In this document: positions 11,764 to 22,600 of the stretch, piece by piece
Layout: the number at the start of each line of letters is the position of its first letter
Position numbering within the stretch: the stretch's first letter is position 1
From: Eledone cirrhosa
Taxonomy: Eukaryota; Mollusca; Cephalopoda; Octopoda; Eledonidae
DNA length: 64,000 bases
Reading direction: 5' to 3'
Assembly (NCBI GenBank): GCA_964016885.1
Contig: OZ024748.1
Span: 26,916,015-26,980,014, forward strand
Made by a program: the position numbers and the translations under genes
The notes under the pieces: generated by a model
Databases searched by the model: none
What the model saw: the letters and a program-made list of their open reading frames with translations, nothing else
Told to the model about the DNA's origin: nothing

Positions 11764-12765
11764 ACTAGCAGTAAAGCCCGGCGTTGCTCGGGGTCGCTCA
11801 GTAGCTGTGTTAAAGTTACAATGTTAAGTTTCTTTCTTGGCTTAAAAACTGTAGTGTCTACTGTGCAGACTTGCATGTGGTGTTTTTGATTAATATTCCC
11901 TCAACCAACAATATGCCTTATGAAGTTAAGAAAACATAACGATAACCCGAATGTTATAACAAAAGAGGATGCTGGGGATAGAAACTGCACTGGTTATTTA
12001 TTAACAAAGATCGAAAATGTAAACACTGCAACGCAGAGAAAAACATTAGCGTAACCAAATTATCAGTTATGTCTGTCTGCACGCCTATATCACCTCTCTG
12101 CACGACTGTCTGTCTGCACGCCTATATCACCTCTCTGCACGACTGTTTGTCTGCACGCCTATATCACCTCTCTGCACGACTGTCTGTCTGCACGCCTATA
12201 TCACCTCTCTGCACGACTGTCTGTCTGCACGCGTATATCACCTCTCTGCACGACTGTCTGTCTGCACGACTGTCTGTCTGCACGACTGTCTGTCTGCACG
12301 CCTAACGACGAAATATTTGCTTGTTTTACGTAGTCTTTAAATAGACTTGTTTTCAAGTAAAAATATTGTTTTAAAATGCTTTTAAATGGAAATGAAGCAA
12401 AACGGAAGCTTAGTGTTCGAACTGATGAATTTTGCAGGTCAATATTTTGCTGGCTCGACAACTGTTCGTGTATTGTGTTAATGTCATTTTAAACGCTGAG
12501 AAAGCCAGCGTAATTTTTTACGTAAGACGCTCAATGTAAACAGAACAAAGGGAAATAACTGATAACTTACGCTCAAAAATCGATACATTATATTCGATTT
12601 CGTCACATAGGGTGGGTCAATTTGAAATATTTTTTTTCCGATGTCTTCGCTAGGGCTCAATGTACAAGTATAGCAATTTCGGTGCAATTCCGTGAGAGAT
12701 TCTAAGAGGAGATGTGTGCCAAAAATCCATAGACAGACAGACAACCACAGTTTTATATATATAGA
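11764..12765. mobile_element. Unclassified dispersed element with internal 37-bp tandem repeat
   Basis: One end tagcagtaaagcccggcgtt gctcggg is GC-rich and unlike its surroundings; the other ends in cagacagacaaccacagtt and atatatagat. I remember similar ends on repeats in other invertebrates but cannot name the family. Inside, 12070-12303 holds five copies of a 37-bp unit (gtctgtctgcacgcctatat then cacctctctgcacgact), then a 16-bp subunit three times. Confidence 0.45.
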
Positions 12766-12792
12766 TTACATTATTTAATGTCTTTTTCATAT

Positions 12793-12930
12793 TTAACCCT
12801 TTTAATACCAACCCAGCTAAAACTAGCTCCAGTTGTATGAAACAAAATCACCCATTATAAAGTGATTATATTTAAATTAAAATCTTCCAACATAATTTTA
12901 TATAAGAATCATTTGTTATGTTAGAAATAC
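12793..12930 (+). mobile_element. MITE-B 5' fragment
   Basis: Begins ttaacccttttaataccaac then ccagctaaaactagctcc, as at 4014-4080; continues to cataattttatataagaatc. Truncated. Confidence 0.5.
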
Positions 12931-13019
12931 TGTCTTAGAAGGATGAAAGAGAAAGTTGACCTTGGAGAAATTTGAACTTTGAATCTAGAACATCATAACT
13001 AAATACTGCAAAATATTTT

Positions 13020-13480
13020 GGCCACCACTCTAATGATCCTGCCACCCCAACACCCTAATACCAAATTAATAATAAAATAATCAATAAGTTTAGTAATTTC
13101 TTCATTAATTAATCCATAATTAATTAAAATACAGTTCATTTTATTAGAAATATGGACAAGGAGAGATATGGTAGTGTGTACAGTCTGTGTTAGTAAGAGA
13201 TGGGTGGCAGTTGAATGGTTGTTGTGAAGGCAATACCAGTAGCCCTGGGGGGTCATGGTGGTAACATTGATGGTGGTGGTGATGGTAGCAGCAGAAGTGG
13301 GGCAGTAGTGGTGCTGCTGATAGAGGTGATGGCAATAGTAGTATTCATGGGGGCGGTTATGATGGCATTTTTTTTTTGTTAACAATATCTGATAGAGGCA
13401 CACACACACTATCTCTGATAACAATATCTGATAGAGGCACACACACACACACACACACACTCTCTCTCTCTCTCTCACAC
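13020..13480. other. No gene; microsatellites at the right end
   Basis: AT-rich then GGT/GAT-rich sequence, ending with (CA)n and (TC)n at 13400-13488. A 161-codon minus-strand frame over this stretch is made of low-complexity translation and has no domain. Confidence 0.5.
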
Positions 13481-13807
13481 ACACATTCAGATTTAACTGG
13501 CCATGTGTGAGATAAACACAACTATAATGAATTTATCTATCTGTCTGCCTGTCTTAGCATTTGAGGGAGTTTATTTCACAGTAGTAGCCTTACTGTTAAC
13601 CACTCCTGTACACCTGTCACTTAGAAAAATTACCTTCTGTATCAACCTACCCATCATCCCACTGTACCCAGTATGTCCATTGTACACACTGGGTACACAG
13701 TTTTCTGCTTACTCCTTTTCTGCATATAGGACATAGCCATTTCCCTGATGGTAGCAATCTTAACTTCTTTATTCCTTACAAAAACCTTGGTTTTTTGTAC
13801 ATGTATT

Positions 13808-13899
13808 TATAGAAGAATGAGAGAAGAACTTTCCAGCCATGAAACAAAATCTTAAGATTTTGTTTCATGGCTGGAAAGTTCTCCTCTCATTCTTCTATA
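13808..13899. repeat. 92-bp palindrome without spacer
   Basis: Two 46-bp arms meet between 13853 and 13854 (centre aaaatcttaagatttt); 45 of 46 positions pair, with one a/g mismatch. No coding content. Either a real foldback or a replication or library artefact. Confidence 0.9.
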
Positions 13900-13943
13900 G
13901 TTTCTGCTATTAGAGTTAGTTCATCAGCACACACACACACACT

Positions 13944-14128
13944 GGATTGGCAGTATCGGTAGAGGGTCGGACGCCATGCTTTGACGCAGAGTTACGGCCC
14001 TTGCCATTCTGAGTTCAAATTCCGCCAAGGTTAACTTTGCCTTTCATCCTTACAGGGTCGATAAAATAAAGTACCAGTAATGCGCTGGGTAATTGCTGGC
14101 CTTGTGCCAAAAAGTAGAAACAATTATA
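13944..14128 (+). mobile_element. SINE, near full length (type 1)
   Basis: attggcagtatcggtagagg head, gagttcaaattccgcc B-box-like, cgataaaataaagtaccag core, and tgccaaaaagtagaaacaat end. Inserted right after a (CA)n tract. Confidence 0.92.
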
Positions 14129-14313
14129 ATGCGATGAAATACCCATGATCGTTTGGTAAATCACTGATGAGGGACTCATTTTATAACATGTTATCCATGT
14201 GCAACCAGCAGTATTCTTCTCACCCATATTTTCATATATATTATATATATGGCCTCAGCCGGCTGGCTGGAACAGGTAAAAGAGTAAAAGAGTATATATA
14301 TATATACATATAT

Positions 14314-14570
14314 ATAATTGAATAAACAAGAGAGATGAACACTAATATAAACATACATGTGTTCGAATCGTAAGGACCAAGTTTGCTAGGGTGAAAAAAA
14401 TACTTACAGCAATATGCTTTGACAGAATTAATTTTAAATATTAAATTTTAAAAATTCTGACAAAGCATATTGCTGTAGTTAGTATTTTTTCACCCTAGCA
14501 AACTTGGTCCTTACGATTTGAACACATGTATGTTTATATTAGTGTTCATCTCTCTTGTTTATTCAATTAT
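14314..14570. mobile_element. Foldback element with about 115-bp arms
   Basis: Arms 14314-14429 and 14453-14570 are near-perfect inverted copies (left ttgaataaacaagagagatg, right ending catctctcttgtttattcaa) around a 23-bp AT-only loop. No transposase; it sits in TA-rich sequence, consistent with TA target preference. Confidence 0.8.
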
Positions 14571-14639
14571 ATTGTACGGCTCGGAAAAGCTTTTTTCTTA
14601 GTGCTATTTAAATGTAAGAGACTACCCTGAGTTTCTAAC

Positions 14640-14643
14640 TCAC

Positions 14644-14674
<31 letters not shown>

Positions 14675-14740
14675 TATATATATATGTATATATTATATAT
14701 ATTATATATATGTGTGTATGTGTGTGTGCATGAGTGTGTG
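14640..14740. repeat. (TA)n/(TG)n microsatellite
   Basis: Imperfect TA runs followed by a TG run. Confidence 0.9.
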
Positions 14741-15173
14741 TATCCCAGGTTCAATGGGAGTGTGTGTAACCACAGTAAGTAAAGTCTACTCAATACATAG
14801 TAAAGTATATACAAGATTTGATATAAAAATGGCTTCAAATGAAACAGGTCTAGTCCTAGAAGAAGCCATTCTTCTATTAAATCTTATACACATATATATA
14901 TAATATGGACAATCTTTCTTGAATTCTTCTGTTATGGCATAGTCGACTATAATAAACTGGAGGAGGTAAGAACGGAGCCCTGATGGACTCCTGGCAGCAT
15001 GCTAAATTTGGGAGAGAATATGGGAATAGGGGGAGTGTAGAAAGAGATGGAGTGAGGGAGAATGAGAATGTGTGAAAGAAAGGTGGGGAGAAATAAAGGT
15101 TAAATGATAAGAAAGGAAGTGTTTTAGACTTCCTGATAAGTTTAACTGCACACACACATACATATACATATAT

Positions 15174-15433
15174 ATCATCATCAACGTTTAACGTCCGTGT
15201 TCCACGCTTGCATGGGTTTGGACGGGGGTAGTCCCACTTGAGGCAAGAGTGATTGTCTTGCTCGCATAGGACTGTCTGGCAGGTTTTCTACAGTTGGATG
15301 CCCTTCCTAACACCAACCACATTTACAGTGTGGGTCTGGGAGGTTTTTACCGTGTTGCCTACACGGCCACATTACAGCGTGGACTGTGTGTTTTTTTGTC
15401 GTGACACCTACACGATCTCATTTGTTTCGGCCT

Positions 15434-15487
<54 letters not shown>

Positions 15488-15490
15488 TTT
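15174..15490 (-). mobile_element. LINE 3'-tail fragment and (TA)n
   Basis: On the minus strand it ends ggacgttaaacgttgatgat. It contains gttggtgttaggaagggcat and the block agtccacgctgtaatgtgg, matching 18540-18790 closely. A (TA)n run sits at 15437-15485. Confidence 0.75.
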
Positions 15491-15731
15491 TATGCACATA
15501 CCTGTTCTTATGCTTACAAAGATATTTTTTTAATCCCATACTGTAACAACTTTTTATGAAGAGATCTTAAGTGTGTGAGAAAGAGCGAGAGCAAGAGAGA
15601 GGGTACCAGAAGTGTTGAAAAAGTTGTTTTTTTATATCCTCATCATCATCATCTTCGGATGTTAAACGAAGATGATGATGATGATGATGATCCTGTCAAT
15701 TATATATGTATATAACATATAAATAAAACAT

Positions 15732-15945
15732 TTAACCCTTTAGCATTTAAACCAGCAATATTTGGCCAGAATTCTCTCCTCTTTTTGTTCAAACTGGCCA
15801 TAACCGGCTGCTCATACTGATGTTAAGGTATTGTTCTCAAAATAAATAATATCAAAATCTCATAGATTTGATATTATGTCAGATAAAGCCTTTACCGTGA
15901 AAATACGATAGTAAATATAAAGTAATGTAAATGCTAAAGGGTTAA
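15732..15945. mobile_element. MITE-A copy 1 (piggyBac-like TTAA ends)
   Basis: Bounded by TTAA on both sides, with inverted ends CCCTTTAGCATTTAAACC and ATGTAAATGCTAAAGGG. The internal sequence gttctcaaaataaataatat and ctcatagatttgatattatg is shared with 27018-27245. No transposase. Confidence 0.8.
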
Positions 15946-16026
15946 AATTCCATATTGATCTTTAATACTTGGTGGTTGATGGATCTTTATTTCCTTTAAC
16001 ACAACAGAAAATATCTAAAAATAGGT

Positions 16027-16330
16027 TTGTTAATTCAAATGTTTATAGTGTCTTTATTTGTGGCCAGATTATTGTGAAAATGTGCAGTATTAGAGTAAAG
16101 ACTTTAATATTTAATGTGATGCAGTCCTAATTCTGTTTTGTACTTTTCAAGAATGTCTTGATAATGTGGTTTTATGTGGTTTGTTAATTCAAATGTTTAG
16201 AGTATCTTTACTAATGGACAGAGTGTCAAAATTTGGAGTTTTAGAGTAAGTAATTTAAATTCTAATGTGATGCAATCCTAATCATGTTATGTACTTTTCA
16301 AGAATGTTTTGCTAATGTGGTTCCATGTGG
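16027..16330 (+). repeat. Diverged 152-bp tandem duplication upstream of gli e1
   Basis: 16027-16178 and 16179-16330 share tttgttaattcaaatgttta, taatgtgatgcagtcctaat, gtacttttcaagaatgt and atgtggtttyatgtgg blocks. A third, reverse copy is at 46395-46505. The duplication ends 45 nt before the e1 acceptor exon boundary. Confidence 0.8.
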
Positions 16331-16375
16331 GTGTTAAGAGTTAATTCTGATATTGTTGTTTGTGTTTATTAGCAG

Positions 16376-16645
16376 GTTCCCATAAGAACAGGCGTGGTGG
16401 GGCCTGTAGCCGTACACTGAGTGGACATCTGTCAAGGGTTGATGAGGAACCAAGCACTACAGAACCTTCTAAAGAACAAAGTGGCAGCAGCAGCACCAGC
16501 AGAGTTGAAACTGTTGATCGAGGGGTTGGTCCAACACCCTTCCCACCACCACACAATGTTGATCCAAGAATTCAACATCTCTTTGGAATACCACCGCAGC
16601 AGTTCCTTGATCCAAGGAATGGTTTGCTGGAATCTTCTCCATATG
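16376..16645 (+). CDS. gli: gli exon e1 (N-terminal repressor region)
   Basis: Acceptor ttattagcag, donor G|GTGGGT. The exon begins with 2 nt of a split codon and ends with 1 nt. It encodes about 89 residues, including [11 protein letters not shown] and [15 protein letters not shown], which align by eye with the EEPST and DPRNG segments of vertebrate GLI3. The acceptor is a tandem AG (AG at 16371-16372 and at 16374-16375), so a one-codon longer form is possible. Upstream coding sequence must exist but was not recognised in 1-16375. Confidence 0.9.
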
Positions 16646-19600
16646 GTGGGTATCCTTACACCAACTCTTTCATTTTTTTTTTCTTCTTTGTCTTCGCCCA
16701 CTTATTCCTAGGGGGGCTGTGGGGGAAGAGTCTTCAAATGCTCCCTCCAGCTGGTCCTGTCAGAAGCTACCATCTCCAATTGATCCAGTTGGATCTCCAA
16801 GCGAGACCAGCCAAAATCATGGATATATATTTTTTTGTAATATCCTTTATTTATTTTTGTTACCCTGGAGACATTTTACATAGCATCGGTGGACGAGACT
16901 TTGTTAGTATCTTGAGTGAAATGTGTATTAAGTTCTAAGAACTGAATGATGTGCTGATGAGGAGAAGGAGAATGTTGCTGAAACTGAAAGGAATGGTGTA
17001 TGCTGCGTGATAAGTACCATGACTTATGGGAGTGAGACATGGCTGATGAACATGGTATAGCAGAGAACACGGGAAACAATGGGCCGGTGGCTGAGTAGAA
17101 TATTGCTGAGAGGAAGAAAAGCAATGAATTGTAGAGGGAAATAGAACCAGTGGTGAAGATTGAAAAGAGAAATGGAATGAGATGGTCGGGTCATGTGTTG
17201 AGGAAGGATAAAAGGGACTGTATGAGAGAAGTGATGGAAATGAATATTGAAGGAATTAGGGGAAGGGTGTGCAGATGATAGAGAAAACTGTAGAAGATTG
17301 TCATGGTGTTCACAAGGCTAACCACTGCTTTGGCAAGGAAAATAACCTTAAAATACTTATTGTGCATTTTTTTTCTTTTTCATATAAAGACATACATACA
17401 CACAAATGTGTGTATAGGAATATGGGTACACATGTACGTACATACGCATTCACTGAAATGTGTATGTGTATATATATATATATCTGTATGTGTAGCTGAA
17501 TCAATGGCCAAACTAGAGAAGAAATTCCAAACATGGAAGCATGGCCTAGAATCAAAAGGCCTTAAAATTAACCTGTCTAAGACTAAAGTTCTAGTTTGTA
17601 GGAAGGAAAATAGGGCGCCGGTCCCATCCGGGAAATGGCCATGCTCAGTGTGTAGGAAAGGAGTAGGCAGAAACTCCATTTTATGTCCCAAATGCAAAGT
17701 ATGGGTGCATAAAAGATGTAGTGATATCACAGGTAAGCTAACTAAGAACATAGATTTTATATGTGGCCGGTGCTCTGGTGCAATAAGCAGCAGCAAGTGC
17801 CCACAGAATACTAGCTCATTCCATTGCGCAGAGGGTTCTATAGAAATAGTGGACAGCTTCCGTTACCTGGGTGACAAAATCAGCAGTGGGGGAGGGTGCT
17901 CTGAAAGTACTGTAGCTAGAGTCAGAACTGGATGGAAAAAGTTCAGAGAGCTTATACCACTATTAGCCGCTAAAGGGTTCTCTCTCAAAATGAAAGGCAG
18001 GCTGTATGATGCCTGCATACGAACAGCAATGTTACATGGCAGTGAGACCTGGGCATTGTGTGCAGAGGATATACGCAGACTGGAGAGGAACGAAGCTTGC
18101 ATGCTCCGCTGGATGTGTAATAGTAATATACGTGAACGGCAAAGCATAAACGAACTAAGGGAAAAATTAGAAATAAGAGGGATCAGATGTTGTTTACTCG
18201 AGAGAAGACTACGTTGGTATGGTCACGTGATGCGCATGAAAGACGACAGCTGTATAAAAAAGTGCAGGGCAATAAAAATAGACGGTAGCCACGGAGTAGG
18301 CAGACCCAGAAAAACCTGGGACAACTTGATAAATTCCGACCTCACACACTTACACCTCTCCAAGACAATGTCACTGGACTGAGATCTTTGGCGCTACACA
18401 GTAATAGAGAAGACCCGCCTTACCTAAGTACAAAGTGAAACCTACTACAGTCAGTAGGCATCTCTAACAAAATACACCCCCGTACTACCCCCACCCCATC
18501 CACACCTTTCAATGTAAAGTTATGTTGGTACCGAAACAAATGAGGTCGTGTAGGTGTCACGACAAAAAAAACACAGTCCACGTTGTAATGTGGCCGCGTA
18601 GGTAACACGGTAAAAACCTCCCAGTCCCACACTGTAAATGTGGTTGGTGTTAGGAAGGGCATCCAGCCGTAGAAAACCCGCCAGACAGTCCTATGCGAGC
18701 AAGACAACCACTCTTGCCTCAAGTGGGAAAACTCCCGTCCAAACCCATGCAAGCGTGGAATATGGACGTTAAATGATGATGATGATGATGATGTATATAA
18801 GTATATATGTGTGTGTGTATCAGTGTGTTAAAGAAAATATCTTGTGATATGTATTTCCTCTGAACTACACAAACCAACAATTATATTAGTCACAAATACA
18901 TCATATAAAATTTTAAAACAAACAGCAAGTACAATAAATGTCTTAATTTCTTGCTTTTTATTTTTGCAGGTATTCATTTTCCCTACCCAAGTCTTCCCAT
19001 CAACCAGTCACTGCCCCTGAATACTCACACTTTAGAAGGACGATACCATTGGCCACCACCACCCCCACCAACTGCATTTCATCATCCAACACCTGCGTAA
19101 GGTCATACTTCCACATCTTTTATACATCTTTAGGATGATAAACATAATCTGTTGCCTAGTTTAACACCAACAACAACACATCTACCACTTGGTCCTTGTG
19201 TGACATTAGCAGAGACCATTCTGTTAAAGGATTTGGGCCAGGTTTCTGGTTTGCAGATACCTCCCTCCCACACACCAGTCATGGAGGCCATGAAAAGGGG
19301 CATGGGCACTGCCCCTCCCACACACCAGTTGTAGAAACCCTAAAAAGGGTCATGGGCACTGCCCCTCCCTCCTAACATTTTTAGAAACCCTGAAAAGGAG
19401 CATGGCCAGTGCCCTCATCTCACTGACAACTAAACTGTAAAATAATAATAACAATAATAATAATTGTTTCTACTTTAGACACAAGGCCAGCAATTACCCA
19501 ATACATTACTGGTACTTTATTTTATCGACCCCGTAAGGATGAAAGGGAAAGTTAACCTCGGCGGGATTTGAACTCAGACTGTAAAGGGACATAACTATGC

Positions 19601-22600
19601 TAGAAAGCATGGCGTCCAACCCTCTACCGATACTGCCAATTCACCGACATAGCAATAATAGTAATAATAGTTAAAATGTGTTGTAAATCTCTGGACAGAT
19701 AAAATGTAATATAAATTGCTTCGGCAGTACCGGTGACATGCTGGGGTCAAATTTCCCCTCCCCCAAAATTGTTGGCCTTGTGCCTAAATCAGAAACTATA
19801 ATTATCATCATTATTTCAAAAGTGTTTATTAAATGAATTCTTAATCCACCATTTCTGTTTTCTTCTCCATCTTCTTCATCTTCCAACCAACTCCAATAAC
19901 CTCTCATCAAATTGGGTATTAATTTACACCAATAGATTTCTACCATATTCCAGGTTATCATCTACCAGTCCGTCCCACCCAGAAATTTCCACCATATTGA
20001 GTATGCGAAGCCCACTAAATACTGATGCAGTATCACAATTTACATCTCGGTTACATTGGGAACAGTTACAGAGGAATTTCTACCACAACCAACTGGCTTC
20101 TCGAAGATGTAGCCCTGCCTCATTACCGGGTAAAATAATGTTATGATATCTATGTTGTTGTTACAGTTATTATTGTTGTTCTATATACAGCAGGGGTTAC
20201 ATATGACAACCTCTCTAGTGCTGGTGGTGCCATCATAAAATGCACTCAGTACACTCTGTAAAGTGGTGGTACTGGTGCCATGATAAAATGCATCCAGTAC
20301 ACTCTGTAAAGTGGTGGTACTGGTGCCATGATAAAATGCACCCAGTACACTCTGTAAAGTGGTGGTACTGGTGCCATGATAAAATGCACTCATTACAATC
20401 AGTAGGGGGTCGGCATTAGGTAGAACCATCCAGGTGTAGAACCTATGCCAAATATGGAACATATGAGTAAGATGGGGATTGATATAATCAACTTTCTCCC
20501 CCACCCCACTCCACCCCAAAATAGAAAGAATTATTATTATTAGAGTGTCAAAAAGGGTGAGGGATTGGCAGTACCATTAGAGCATATCTGAAGGCACATG
20601 GCTTAGTGGTTAGAACATTGGGTTTTCAATCGAAAGGTTGTGAGTTCGATTCTCGGACCGGGTGATGTGTTGTGTCCTTGAGCAAGACACTTTATTTCAC
20701 GTTGCTCCAGTTTACTCAGCTGTAGAAATGAGTTGCGATCCTGCCAAATCAAAGAATGGCAGTAGCTCCAGCAGCACGCATCGAAGGACTGGTGTAGTGG
20801 TTCTGAGAACAATGCAAATTGACAATGGAAAGGCGCTCCCGCTCGAGTTAAAAGAGAACTATTGACCTTCAGGAGAAGCAGCGACCCCTGATTGTATTCA
20901 GCAACTCAAACAAATACGAAGTACACCAAATCCAATGCTACTAGGGGCGGCCCTGGTTCTTCTTATTTGCCAGTGTAAACTCGGCCAGATTAGATTAGAT
21001 TAGAACGTCAAACAACATGCTTTGTGACAGAGTTGCGGCCATTTACGTTCTGAGATCAAATCCCACCGAGGTTAGCTTTGCCTTTCATCCTTACGGGGTC
21101 AATAAAATAAAGTACCAGTAACATACTGGGGTTGATTTAATTGACTTCCCCCCCCCCCCCCCCCCCCAAAAAAAAATTGTTGGCCCTGTGCCTAAATCAG
21201 AAAGCGTTATCAGAGTGTCAAATAGGTAGAATTGTTAGAGTTTCACACAAATTCTTTTACAAACCTTTACATTCTGAGCTCAAATCCTGATGTGGTTAGA
21301 TTTACCTTTCCTCCTTATGGGGTTGAGAAAATAAAGTACCAGTAATGCACTGGGGTTGATTTAATTAACTTTCCCCTCTGCAAATAATTGTTAGCCTTGT
21401 GCCTAAATCAGAAACCATTTTTTTTATGGTCTAAATGAATAAGCCCATTCAGAGTGTGCACCTGTAGACTGGAGTAGGACAACTAGGGCAAGTCACTTGC
21501 CCTACAGATCAGGACACTTCTGCTTTTTTTTATGAACGGCCCTTGAACTTCCCTATTGAGGAATTCCCATTGTTAAAATGTTTTTATTGTTACCTTTCTT
21601 TTTACTATTGTTAAATCTGTTTACACACACACACCAAATGTTTTCATCCTGTACTATCCTAATGTTTTCTTAATGTAAACCCTTTGTGGTGAATAAAGAA
21701 ACCACTATTATTAGGTGAATTGGCAGTATCGGTAGAGGGTCGGACGCCATGCTTTGCAGCATAGTTACGTCCCTTTATGATCTGAGTTCAAATCCCGCCG
21801 AGGTTAACTTTGCCTTTCATCCTTACGGGGTCGATAAAATAAAGTACCAGTAATGTACTGGATAATTGCTGGCCTTGTGCCAATAGTAGAAACAATTATT
21901 ATTTCTGTTGCAGGTTTTCCAGTTGGAAGTGGTTCTCTGGTAGACTACCCGTCCCCCTTAAGTCAACGCAGTATGTTCTCAGAGATTCCACCAACCCCTG
22001 GCAGTGGAAGTATTACATTACCAGCATCTCTTGAAAGTAAATCAAACATTTTCTCACTCTTCTTCAGTCAATATAGAAACAACAACCTACCTATTGCTCC
22101 TATTCTGTAAAATACACATACACACACACACACACAAGCATTTATTCTAAAGCTCTCTCATACTAAAATTCATTTGTTTACTGTTGTGTGTGTGTGTATT
22201 AATGTTTGTGTGTGTATATATGTATATCAATGTATATGTGTATATCCATGTACATGTGTATGCATGTGTTTGTATGTATGTGTATAAGTGTGTGCGTATA
22301 TACATGTTTATGTATGTGTGTGTTATATGTTTTGTTGGTGCAGTAGGTAAGTCAAATGCTAGTTTTTCATGTATTTTTGTGTGCAACATATACATAAGCA
22401 TATATATTAGTTAGTATTTCTTTTTAAATTGTTCATCTCCAGAACATTATAATCTTATTAGGAACTCATTTCATATGTTTAGACATTTAAAATAGTGACA
22501 AATGTATGATGATGGTGATGGTGATTGTGGTGGTGGTGGTGGTGGTGATAATGATGATGATGGTGTTGATGATAGCGATGATGCTGGTGATAATGATGAT

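Noticed and set aside
12999..13484. 161-codon minus-strand frame
   Set aside because: Composed of microsatellite translation (CVCVCV, Thr/His runs) and no recognisable domain.
1..16375. Upstream gli exon or promoter
   Set aside because: The phase of e1 requires one, but no segment with flanking splice sites and GLI similarity could be recognised, so none is claimed.
20590..20665. tRNA gene candidate with A and B boxes
   Set aside because: No closed acceptor stem or anticodon arm; it continues into SINE body sequence found at other sites.
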